DNA of 64,000 nt from contig CALPCJ010000006.1 of the NCBI GenBank assembly GCA_943192975.1, positions 73,387-137,386 on the forward strand, read 5' to 3'. This stretch comes from Senimuribacter intestinalis (GTDB lineage: Bacteria > Bacillota > Clostridia > Peptostreptococcales > Anaerovoracaceae). The position numbers and the translations under genes are program-made. Positions 1 to 7,384 of this stretch are shown one piece after another (positions within the stretch are counted from its first letter, which is position 1; each line of letters starts with the position of its first letter). The notes below the pieces were generated by a model. That model was not told the origin of the DNA and searched no databases. It saw only the letters and a list, made by a program, of their open reading frames with translations.

Positions 1-411
1 TGGTTCGGCGAGCGCAGAGATGAGTATGTGGCGCTGCTGCCTAAGGGACATCCGCTGACTCTAAATGAAATTGTGACTTTAGAGCACCTCTTTAAAGAAC
101 GGGTTATTCTTTTTAAATCTCATAAAGGATTTGATCAGGACATCATTCAGCTGATGAGATATATAGATCTCAATCAGGATTTAGGCGGATACACCTTCAA
201 TTCGGATTTTACAGTAATCCGTATGGTGGAGGAGAACGGTTTTGTGACGCTGGTTCCAAAGCTGATTGCTGAATACGCAGTTTCCGGCTTTGCAGTAGAA
301 TACAGACCGATCGACAGAGAACTTCATAGAAGTATTGGTTTTGCGGTAAAATCCAAAAGTGATATTTCGCCGTCTGTGAAGAAGTTTCTCGCTCTTATAA
401 AAGAAGGATAA
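1..411 (+). CDS. LysR-family transcriptional regulator, C-terminal part (5' end outside window)
   Basis: The reading frame is open from base 1 and ends with TAA at 409-411, so only the last 136 codons are here. The residues fit the C-terminal half of a LysR substrate-binding domain: a strand reading YVALLPKGHPL near the start, then the pattern DFTVIRMVEENGFVTLVP, in which a residue-after-residue search for bound effector is typical of the family, and a final helix ending in FLALIKEG. The DNA-binding HTH would be upstream of the window. It lies directly before the glycyl radical enzyme gene on the same strand, separated by an intrinsic terminator, so it may regulate that cluster; this is inference from position. 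Effector unknown. Confidence 0.8.
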   Translation, partial: WFGERRDEYVALLPKGHPLTLNEIVTLEHLFKERVILFKSHKGFDQDIIQLMRYIDLNQDLGGYTFNSDFTVIRMVEENGFVTLVPKLIAEYAVSGFAVEYRPIDRELHRSIGFAVKSKSDISPSVKKFLALIKEG

Positions 412-480
412 ACGCTTTTCCATGATACAAATTGTCACGGTGAACATGAGATTTCTCCGCTACCTTGTGAATGAATTATC

Positions 481-520
481 AAGTATGATTTAGGTAATAA
501 AACTTAAATCATACTTTTTT
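481..520 (+). terminator. Intrinsic terminator after the LysR gene
   Basis: A 12-bp perfect stem (AAGTATGATTTA paired with TAAATCATACTT) is followed by a run of T. It separates the LysR gene from the glycyl radical enzyme, whose own promoter must lie between here and 540; I see no clear -35/-10 there. Confidence 0.8.
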
Positions 521-554
521 AATTTATAAACCACTGAAGAGAAGGAGAAAGACT

Positions 555-2930
555 ATGAACCGAGACAGAATTGAGATGATGAATGATCGTCTGAAAAATT
601 CTAAACCGCAGCTGGATACCGAAAGGGCTAAGCTGGTAACGGAAGCTTATGCTAAATTTGCAACCTACACACCAGTACTTCGCAGAGCGCACGCTTTTGC
701 ATATATTCTGGATAATATGGAAGCCAACATGCAGGATGGAGAGCTGATTGTAGGCAGCCAGACCAAAAGGGTCAGAGGTGTTCCTGTATTCCCTGAATTT
801 GGTGCAAAGTGGGTTATCGATGAAATTGATATGTTCCCAGTACGCGGCACTGACCCGATTGTAGTACCGGCTGAAACAAAGGCAGAACTGCTTCCAATCC
901 TGGAAAGCTGGGGAGAAAATACCTTTGATATACAGTCAACTGCAGCACTTGATGATTACGTGCTGAAAGCGCAGGATTGTGGTGTATTGTCAGTTGGTGC
1001 GAGAACTACAGGTATGGGACATATTTCCCCTGATTATCCGAGCATTTTGCCGGTAGGTCTGAAAGGTATTATTGCCCGTTCCAAAGAAATGATTGAAAAA
1101 ACCCAGGTGCTGACTCCGGAAGACAGCAGAAAAATCGATTTCTGGAATGCAAACATCATTTCCTGCGAGGCAGTTATCAGATTTGCACACAAATTCTCTG
1201 ATCAGGCTGCAAAACTGGCAGAAGCAGAAACAGACCCTAAGAGAAAAGCAGAACTTTTGAAAATTGCAGATGTATGCTCTAACGTTCCTGAAAATGAGCC
1301 GAGAGATTTCTGGGAAGCGCTGCAGTTTGTTTGGTTCCTGCAGCTGACGATTCAGATTGAAGACAACGGTCATTCCATTGCGGTGGGCAGACTGGATCAG
1401 AATCTGTATCCTTATTATAAGAAATCTGTTATCGAAGGCGATATGGCAGCAGAAGATGCAGAAGAATTGCTGGCAGCTTTATACATCAAGTGCACAGAAA
1501 TGCTGAAATTACGTGATAGTTTTGACTCCCTGGGCTTTGCAGCATATCCGATGTGGCAGCAGATGGCAATTGGCGGGCTGACCAGAGACGGCAAAGATGC
1601 AACCAACGAGTTGACTTATGCAGTATTTAACGCATGGGATCTTGTTAAGACTGTACAGCCGACCATGGCATTGCGTGTAAACGATAATACACCAAAGGAA
1701 CTGATGGATGTCGCTCTTGGCATGGTGCAGAAGGGTTATGCGATTCCGGCGTTCTACAATGACAACATGATTGCAAATGCACTGAAAAACAAAGGTGCAA
1801 CAGAAGAAGATTCCAGAGATTGGACGATTCACGGCTGTGTAGAGCCTTATGTGCAGGGCAAAACTGACGGCAGACCAAACGTGGGATATATCAATGCTGC
1901 AAAATGTATCGAACTGGTATTAAACAATGGTTATGATCCAGTTGCAAAATGTGAGATGGGTCTGAAAACCGGCGATCCTGATACTTTCACCAGTGTGAAA
2001 GATTTTGAAGAAGCGCTGCACAAGCAGATTGTACACTTTGTAAAGGTAATGTGCGAAGCTTACACAAAGGTTTGCGCAATGCACGCACTGTATGTTCCAA
2101 AGGGATATGCTTCTGCACTGGTGACTGACTGCATCGGCAGAGGAAAGTCTCTGGAAGAAGGCGGCGCATTATACAACAGTTCCGGCGTATTCCTGGTTGC
2201 TATGGCAAACGGCGCTGATTGCTTGGAAGCAATCGATTATGTAGTCTTCCAGGAAAAGATGATGAAAGCCAGCGAATTTAACGAAATTCTTCACAACAAC
2301 TATGAAGGCAATGAAAGACTGCGCAATATCATCTTAAACAAAGTTGATAAATACGGTAACGATAAAGAGAGAGTTGACGGTTATGCAAATCGTATGATTC
2401 GCGCTTACAATGCTGAAATGGTCAAGTATCGTGACAGCCGCGGCGGCACTTACGAAAACTGCATTCTGTCTACATCCTTCAACGTACTGCAGGGTAAGAC
2501 CATCGGTGCGACACCTGACGGCAGATTGGCAGGTGAGCCTGTATCCGACAACGCTTCCCCAATGGTAGGAAGAGACGTAACCAGCCCGACTGCAACTATC
2601 AAGTCTGTTGCGTCCATCGACCAGTGTGACTGCAACAACGGCGCACTGTTCAACATTAAATTTGACCCGAACATTGTGCAGGGAGAAGAAGGCAAAGAGA
2701 TTTTGAGAAATGTGATTCAGTCTTACTTTGACATGGACGGCGAACACATTCAGATCAACGTAGTAGATGCAGGAACACTGGAAGCTGCGCAGGAAAGTCC
2801 TGAGGACTATAAGAACCTGCTGGTTCGTGTAGCTGGATATTCCGCATACTTCATCGAACTGGACAGAGAAGTACAGAATAATATCATCGGCAGAACAGCG
2901 CACAAAAATGTAGGCTGCGGCTGCTGCTAA
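555..2930 (+). CDS. Glycyl radical enzyme of the dehydratase/lyase superfamily, substrate unknown
   Basis: This 791-residue protein has both hallmarks of glycyl radical enzymes: the thiyl cysteine in H426-G-C428-V-E430-P and the C-terminal glycyl radical loop R758-V-A-G761-Y. The GCVEP motif with the base Glu two residues after Cys is shared with B12-independent glycerol/propanediol dehydratases, choline TMA-lyase and isethionate lyase. It differs from hydroxyproline dehydratase, which as I recall it has GCVETG. Length is normal for the dehydratase-like branch. The protein ends in an unusual CGCC tail. An activase follows after 19 bp. There are no microcompartment shell genes nearby, so an enzyme releasing a toxic aldehyde is less likely. 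The start is fixed by GAAGGAG 10 bases upstream. Exact reaction cannot be read from sequence alone. Confidence 0.92.
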   Translation: MNRDRIEMMNDRLKNSKPQLDTERAKLVTEAYAKFATYTPVLRRAHAFAYILDNMEANMQDGELIVGSQTKRVRGVPVFPEFGAKWVIDEIDMFPVRGTDPIVVPAETKAELLPILESWGENTFDIQSTAALDDYVLKAQDCGVLSVGARTTGMGHISPDYPSILPVGLKGIIARSKEMIEKTQVLTPEDSRKIDFWNANIISCEAVIRFAHKFSDQAAKLAEAETDPKRKAELLKIADVCSNVPENEPRDFWEALQFVWFLQLTIQIEDNGHSIAVGRLDQNLYPYYKKSVIEGDMAAEDAEELLAALYIKCTEMLKLRDSFDSLGFAAYPMWQQMAIGGLTRDGKDATNELTYAVFNAWDLVKTVQPTMALRVNDNTPKELMDVALGMVQKGYAIPAFYNDNMIANALKNKGATEEDSRDWTIHGCVEPYVQGKTDGRPNVGYINAAKCIELVLNNGYDPVAKCEMGLKTGDPDTFTSVKDFEEALHKQIVHFVKVMCEAYTKVCAMHALYVPKGYASALVTDCIGRGKSLEEGGALYNSSGVFLVAMANGADCLEAIDYVVFQEKMMKASEFNEILHNNYEGNERLRNIILNKVDKYGNDKERVDGYANRMIRAYNAEMVKYRDSRGGTYENCILSTSFNVLQGKTIGATPDGRLAGEPVSDNASPMVGRDVTSPTATIKSVASIDQCDCNNGALFNIKFDPNIVQGEEGKEILRNVIQSYFDMDGEHIQINVVDAGTLEAAQESPEDYKNLLVRVAGYSAYFIELDREVQNNIIGRTAHKNVGCGCC

Positions 2931-2949
2931 TGATTTGGAGGCAGATTGA

Positions 2950-3870
2950 ATGAACAAAGGAACCGTTTTTAATATACAGAAAATGTCCATTCACGATGGG
3001 CCGGGCATCCGAACTACAGTGTTTTTTAAAGGGTGCCCCCTAAACTGCCTTTGGTGTTCCAATCCTGAAAGCCAGCGCGTCGAAAAAGAAGTGGCGTGCT
3101 TTCAGACAAGATGTGTAAAGTGCGGTTATTGCGCAGAGGTCTGTCCGAAGGGACTGATTGAAAGAAAACCGCCTTTTGAAATCACAGGTCGCAGTGAATG
3201 CGACCTGTGTGGCATTTGTGTCAAGGAATGCTGCACCAATGGAAAGAAAGTGGTTGGAGAAGATTATACCGTGGAGGAACTGCTCCACGAAATATTGAAG
3301 GATAAGAATTTTTATGACTCTTCCAACGGCGGAGTAACCTTTTCCGGAGGCGAGCCTCTGATGCAGCATGAATTTTTGGTAGAAATGCTAAAGGCATGCA
3401 AAGAGAACGGCATACATACAGCCATTGAAACCACTGGATTTGGAAAGGCTGAGGATTTGCTTTCAGCAGCGGAGCACCTGGACCTTGTATTCTTTGATGT
3501 GAAACACATGAACGACGAAAGACATCAGGAGATTACAGGCGTTTCCAACAAGCTAATTTTAGAAAATTTGGCAGCCCTTGCATCTCGCCATGACAATATT
3601 ATTGTAAGAATTCCGGTCGTTCCGGGAATCAACGACGATGATATTAACATTGCAAAAACTGCGGAATATATTACTTCGGCAGGCATCAGCCAGCTGGAAC
3701 TTTTGCCGTATCACAATTTGGGTGAGGTAAAGTACGGTCAGATTGGAAGGACCTACGAACTGTCAGAGGTGAAGACGCCAAGCGAGGAGCGTATGGCGCA
3801 GCTTGCAGACGTTGCAAAAGCGGGGGCAAAGGGCAGTCCGCTGGAAGTCAGCGTGATGAAATCCTTGTAA
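2950..3870 (+). CDS. Glycyl radical enzyme activase (radical SAM)
   Basis: The 306-residue protein should install the glycyl radical on the enzyme encoded just upstream, using S-adenosylmethionine and a [4Fe-4S] cluster. Near residue 30 the pattern GCPLNCLWCSNPES carries the radical SAM cysteines in the activase arrangement, and residues about 55-95 hold a ferredoxin-like insert with two Cys clusters (CVKCGYCAEVC and CDLCGICVKEC), as in activases of the dehydratase type. GGVTFSGGEPL and the later VPVVPGIND are also family motifs. The two genes are 19 bp apart with a TTGGAGG ribosome site, so they are one operon. Confidence 0.95.
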   Translation: MNKGTVFNIQKMSIHDGPGIRTTVFFKGCPLNCLWCSNPESQRVEKEVACFQTRCVKCGYCAEVCPKGLIERKPPFEITGRSECDLCGICVKECCTNGKKVVGEDYTVEELLHEILKDKNFYDSSNGGVTFSGGEPLMQHEFLVEMLKACKENGIHTAIETTGFGKAEDLLSAAEHLDLVFFDVKHMNDERHQEITGVSNKLILENLAALASRHDNIIVRIPVVPGINDDDINIAKTAEYITSAGISQLELLPYHNLGEVKYGQIGRTYELSEVKTPSEERMAQLADVAKAGAKGSPLEVSVMKSL

Positions 3871-3884
3871 GGAAGGAGAAAAAG

Positions 3885-4166
3885 ATGTATAATTTACTCG
3901 TAACTTATACTGCAAAGGATGAGCAGACGCTTCGCGCCTTTTATCAGGAAGTCGAAGCTGCTGGCATTATCAGTGAAACTCATAAGGAAGAGGGGAATCT
4001 TCGCTACGATTATTATTTTTCCTGTGAAAGAGCCAATGAAATTCTAATTGTAGAAAAATGGGTGGACAAAGCTGCGCAAGTTTATCACGACGAATTGCCT
4101 CATCTGATTGCTTTGGGAAAGATAAAAGAAAAATATGGCATAGAGACTGCATTTGAAGAACTGTAA
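3885..4166 (+). CDS. Small ABM-fold (antibiotic biosynthesis monooxygenase-like) protein
   Basis: A 93-residue protein with the alternating strand/helix pattern of the ferredoxin-like ABM dimeric barrel: a first strand YNLLVTYTA, a helix with acidic residues, a central strand RYDYYFSCE, the typical EILIVEKWVDKAAQVYHDEL segment and a short C-terminal helix. Family members include heme- or quinol-acting monooxygenases and many proteins with no known activity. In a strict anaerobe an oxygenase role is unlikely, so a small-molecule binding or isomerising role inside the glycyl radical pathway is more probable. It is 14 bp after the activase and shares its operon. Function unknown. Confidence 0.7.
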   Translation: MYNLLVTYTAKDEQTLRAFYQEVEAAGIISETHKEEGNLRYDYYFSCERANEILIVEKWVDKAAQVYHDELPHLIALGKIKEKYGIETAFEEL

Positions 4167-4198
4167 GCGCTTAAAATGCAGGGAAATCGGAGTTTGCA

Positions 4199-5092
4199 AT
4201 GAAAAAGTTTGATTTACTTGTCATGGTCGACAATACTGGAATTGCTGAATTTGTGCTGCCGCAGCTAGAGGTGGTCTGCGAACAGTTGATTTGCTATGAT
4301 GACTTTCCAACAGATGATGAAGAAATTTTAATGCGAATCAAGGATGCTGACGCTGTTTTAGTGTCTTGGAACACGGCGATTTCAAAAGATATTCTGTCGC
4401 AGTGTCCGAACCTTAAGTATGTTGGACTATGTTGCACCTATTTCAATGATGATTCCTGCAATGTGGACACTGCTTACTGCAGGGAGAATGGAATTGTGGT
4501 AAGTGGAGTCAGCCATTACGGAGATTACGGCGTTGTGGAATTTGTCATCAGTGAACTGGTTCAGATGGTAAAGGGTCTTGGAAAGATTTCTTTCTATGAG
4601 GAGCAGAGAGAGCTGCGTGGCATGAAACTTGGCATCATCGGACTTGGAACTGTTGGTACGATGGTGGCTGAGGCGGCCGACTTCTTCGGTATGGAGGTTT
4701 CTTACTATAATCGAAGGGAAAAAGAAGATTGCCCTTATACATATAGGGAGAAGGAAGCTCTCTTGGCAGAAAGCGATGTAATTTTGACCAGCATTCCCCG
4801 CAATCAGATTGTTGTCGGAGAGGAAGAGTTTGCGCTGATGGGAAACCACAAAATTTTTATCAACGTGGGTGTGGGACCGTCTTTTGATCAGAACGCCTTT
4901 GAGCGCTGGCTTGCAGAAGGAAACTATGCGATCCTTGACTCCGGCTCTATTCATAAGGAGAAACGACAGTGGTATAAAGCCCAGGAACGTATTTCTATTC
5001 CTGACCACGTGGCGGGATTCACGTGGAATGCGAGAAAACGGCTTGGGGAAAAAGCTGTGCAGAATATTAGGGACTACTTTAATACACTTTAA
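4199..5092 (+). CDS. D-isomer-specific 2-hydroxyacid dehydrogenase-like protein lacking the catalytic Arg
   Basis: The 297-residue protein has the two-domain plan of the D-2-hydroxyacid dehydrogenase family, with a Rossmann NAD(P) motif GIIGLGTVG around residues 142-150 and a candidate catalytic His at H270 (P-D-H-V-A-G). The normal pattern N-x-x-R-G, which supplies the Arg that holds the substrate carboxylate, reads N222-V-G-V225-G, so Val replaces Arg. This suggests a changed substrate or a lost activity. It is the last gene of the glycyl radical enzyme operon and is followed by a terminator. A role in reducing or oxidising the pathway product is inference. Confidence 0.75.
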   Translation: MKKFDLLVMVDNTGIAEFVLPQLEVVCEQLICYDDFPTDDEEILMRIKDADAVLVSWNTAISKDILSQCPNLKYVGLCCTYFNDDSCNVDTAYCRENGIVVSGVSHYGDYGVVEFVISELVQMVKGLGKISFYEEQRELRGMKLGIIGLGTVGTMVAEAADFFGMEVSYYNRREKEDCPYTYREKEALLAESDVILTSIPRNQIVVGEEEFALMGNHKIFINVGVGPSFDQNAFERWLAEGNYAILDSGSIHKEKRQWYKAQERISIPDHVAGFTWNARKRLGEKAVQNIRDYFNTL

Positions 5093-5097
5093 GTGAG

Positions 5098-5130
5098 ACT
5101 GCAGACCTTTTAATAAGGCTGCAGTTTTGT
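5098..5130 (+). terminator. Intrinsic terminator of the glycyl radical enzyme operon
   Basis: ACTGCAG-CCTT pairs with AAGG-CTGCAGT around a TTAAT loop, with TTTTGTTTT following. It closes the operon that began at 555. Confidence 0.75.
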
Positions 5131-5157
5131 TTTGGGAAAATACTTTTGCAAAATTCC

Positions 5158-5186
5158 TTGCTGTCTTTAGAAAAATCGGGTATAAT
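5158..5186 (+). promoter_or_regulatory. Sigma-A promoter of the AAA ATPase gene
   Basis: TTGCTG (5158-5163), a 17-bp spacer and a perfect TATAAT (5181-5186) lie 55 bp before the ATPase start codon. Confidence 0.7.
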
Positions 5187-5190
5187 AATA

Positions 5191-5221
5191 CTAAATTTAG
5201 ATTTGGTAAATTTGGATTTAG
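5191..5221 (+). repeat. Tandem AT-rich 15-nt repeats at the ATPase transcription start
   Basis: TAAATTTAGATTTGG (5192-5206) is followed at once by TAAATTTGGATTTAG (5207-5221), and CTAAATTTAG at 5191-5200 is a perfect palindrome. The position just after the -10 box would suit an operator. No regulator gene is adjacent. Confidence 0.5.
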
Positions 5222-5240
5222 TCATTAAAGGGAGGATCAT

Positions 5241-6701
5241 ATGTTCATAGGAAGAGAAGCGGAACTGAAGTTTTTAAACGATAAATATGGGACTGAGGGC
5301 GGACAGCTGATTGTTTTGTACGGCAGACGACGTATAGGTAAAACTGAAACGCTGAGAGAGTTCTGCAAGGGGAAACCTCACGTCTTTTTTTCCTGTACCC
5401 AGACGACCGATCCAATGCAGCTTGCAAAGTTTTCCAAACAGCTGCTCAGAGAGGATATCCCTGCGAAGAAGTATATAACGGAGTTTTCTGATTGGGAGAA
5501 TGTATTTCGTGCAATATTAGATTTGCCTTATGGGCCGGAGAAGAAGCTGGTCGTTATAGATGAATTTCCTTATATGTGCCGGACCAACCGCAGTATTCCC
5601 TCTATTTTACAGAACCTTTGGGACAGTGAATTAAAGGAAAGAAATGTCATGATAATTCTGTGCGGAAGTTCTATGAGCTTTATTGAAAAAGAACTGCTTG
5701 CTGAGAAAAATCCGTTATATGGAAGAGCAACGGGAATTTATAAGATGGAAGAAATGGGCTTTTATGACGTTGTGAAATTTTTCCCAAATTACTCCGAGGG
5801 AGATAAAGTTACTGCTTACGCGGTACTTGGCGGAGTACCACATTACCTGAAGCAATGGAGTCCGAACCTTACGATAGAAGAAAACATTAAGCGGAATATC
5901 TTATCCAAAGGCTGCGTGCTATACAGTGAAGTGGATTTTTTGCTGCACCAGGAACTTCGTGAAACGCCGATATACAATTCTATCATTGAGGCAGTTGCTT
6001 TGGGGAGTACAAAGCTGAACGAAATCAGCCAGAAGTCTCTTGTCGAAGATACGGCAAAGACCAGCGTTTATCTGAAAAATCTTATAGAGCTTGGAATCGT
6101 TGAGCGGGAGTTTTCAGTGGATACAGGGCTAAAGGAAAAGGCAAATACCAGTAGGGGGATTTATCGTTTAACTGACCATTTCTTTAGATTTTGGTATGCT
6201 TTTGGATTTGCTAACTTTTCTCAGCTTGAAGACGGCGATGTGGATGGCGTATATGAATATATCGTAAAGCCTGCATTACACAGGTTTGTATCCTTTGCTT
6301 TTGAAGATATCTGCAAGGAGTATTTAAAAGAACTGCAGAAGCAGCATGCACTCCCATTCCGCTATGCAAAGCTTGGACGCTGGATGGGAAAAACTACAGT
6401 TCGCAATAAAAATGCACATGGCGGCTTGCGCACTGCAGAAACAGAGATTGATATTCTTGGAATCAGTCAGGACGCAGATAAGTATTTGGTCTGCGAATGT
6501 AAGTTTAAAAACAGTCTATTTGATTATTCGGATTACCTTGACGTTTCGGCAAAGCTCACACCGCTTAAAGAAAAGGCGAGATTTCACTACGCGCTTTTTT
6601 CTGAAAGTGGATTTGATAAGAAACTTGTAGAGCTTGCGGCGGCAAATCCGGAGACGGTGCGTCTTTATTCCCTTGAAACAATCGTAAATCTACCAGTTTA
6701 G
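5241..6701 (+). CDS. AAA-family ATPase with DUF234-type C-terminal domain
   Basis: The 486-residue protein opens with FIGREAELKFL and a Walker A motif YGRRRIGKTE near residues 27-36, then a Walker B strand KLVVIDEFPYM and a sensor segment IILCGSS. The middle is a winged-helix-like region and the C-terminal third has the RLTDHFFRFWYAF segment and a nuclease-like strand pattern (EIDILG ... YLVCECKFK) that I associate with the DUF234 domain of archaeal-type ATPases. The E-I-D ... E-C-K pattern resembles a PD-(D/E)XK core. Such stand-alone ATPases are patchily distributed and of unknown function, perhaps in defence or mobile-element biology. It has its own promoter and sits beside gene remnants, consistent with an accessory region. 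Confidence 0.85.
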   Translation: MFIGREAELKFLNDKYGTEGGQLIVLYGRRRIGKTETLREFCKGKPHVFFSCTQTTDPMQLAKFSKQLLREDIPAKKYITEFSDWENVFRAILDLPYGPEKKLVVIDEFPYMCRTNRSIPSILQNLWDSELKERNVMIILCGSSMSFIEKELLAEKNPLYGRATGIYKMEEMGFYDVVKFFPNYSEGDKVTAYAVLGGVPHYLKQWSPNLTIEENIKRNILSKGCVLYSEVDFLLHQELRETPIYNSIIEAVALGSTKLNEISQKSLVEDTAKTSVYLKNLIELGIVEREFSVDTGLKEKANTSRGIYRLTDHFFRFWYAFGFANFSQLEDGDVDGVYEYIVKPALHRFVSFAFEDICKEYLKELQKQHALPFRYAKLGRWMGKTTVRNKNAHGGLRTAETEIDILGISQDADKYLVCECKFKNSLFDYSDYLDVSAKLTPLKEKARFHYALFSESGFDKKLVELAAANPETVRLYSLETIVNLPV

Positions 6702-6842
6702 GAAATTCCTAAACCCGCTGGGCGTTATGCCGTGCTTTTCCCGAAACACGTTAGTGAAATATCCCGATGAAGAAAAGCCGGCGCGAAGGGCGATTTCTGT
6801 GATGGAAAGATTCGTTTTTAGCAGCAACACTTCGGCGCGCTC
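6691..6842 (-). pseudogene. AraC-family regulator remnant (C-terminal HTH only)
   Basis: On the minus strand the bases from 6842 down to 6691 translate without stops until the end. They contain NLSITEIALRAGFSSSGYF and FREKHGITPSGFR, the second helix-turn-helix of an AraC/XylS DNA-binding domain. No start codon or N-terminal domain precedes it, so only about 50 codons of a once longer gene remain. Its end overlaps the 3' end of the ATPase gene tail-to-tail. Confidence 0.8.
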
Positions 6843-6845
6843 AGT

Positions 6846-6959
6846 ATGATGAGAGGACAGGAGCAGATGTTTTACGACATGATCAAATGTCCGGACAAAA
6901 TGAATCAGGCGCTATGGTTATGGTACATAACTGCTGCGGCGCTCCTTTTTGTTGTGTAG
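6846..6959 (+). pseudogene. Possible remnant of a uroporphyrinogen decarboxylase-like (methyltransferase) gene
   Basis: A short frame carries RGQEQMFYDMIKCPDKMNQ, which resembles the segment of MtaA/UroD-like proteins in which a helix follows the substrate pocket. The rest of the frame looks unrelated and hydrophobic. No start site with a good ribosome site is present. The assignment rests on about 20 residues and is weak. Confidence 0.3.
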
Positions 6960-7040
6960 AAAAAAGCCGTTTTTATGCTATACTGATTTCAGCATATCTT
7001 GAGAGGCGCGATAAAATTGAACGATTTCTGATGCAGATAA

Positions 7041-7217
7041 ACGCAGCTTGATGTTTGTAGGGACGCGGCGGCGGAGTATGCCCTTGGCGGACTGTCTCAT
7101 ACAATATTTGCATCCCGGTATATTTCCTATATCCCCGACAGAAAACAGCTAATCGCACAAGTAGAAGCGGTTTTGCAAGTATGGCATAAAAAGAACAAGA
7201 ATAAGTACAACACATAG
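7041..7217 (+). pseudogene. C-terminal remnant of a DUF1016/YhcG-type PD-(D/E)XK nuclease
   Basis: A stop at 7038-7040 precedes an open stretch that reads AAAEYALGGLSHTIFASRY then IPDRKQLIAQVEAVL and ends with TAG at 7215-7217. The EYALGGL ... IFAS-Y ... LP-D--L pattern is what I recall from the extreme C-terminus of DUF1016 proteins. The nuclease core is missing. A strong hairpin terminator follows at once, as expected for the true end of a former gene. Confidence 0.5.
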
Positions 7218-7273
7218 AAAACAAGTGCGCAGGTCATGCGAGTCGTGACCCTACGCACTTGTTTTGTTTTTGG
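7218..7273 (+). terminator. Terminator with nested inverted repeats after the nuclease remnant
   Basis: A perfect 12-bp stem AAAACAAGTGCG / CGCACTTGTTTT encloses a second small repeat (GGTCA / TGACC), and GTTTTTGG follows. It outlived the gene it terminated. Confidence 0.75.
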
Positions 7274-7384
7274 TTAAAAAAGTACAATAACAGTTTAATT
7301 TTGTGTATTGCTATTGTAATTTTGAAAAAATACAATAAATAAAAGGAGAAAAAGTCATGAAACTGTACGAGAATTTGCTGAAAA

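Noticed and set aside
555..2930. Pyruvate formate-lyase or hydroxyproline dehydratase
   Set aside because: Pyruvate formate-lyase has two adjacent active-site Cys, absent here. The motif reads GCVEPY and not GCVETG, and no proline-metabolism gene is near.
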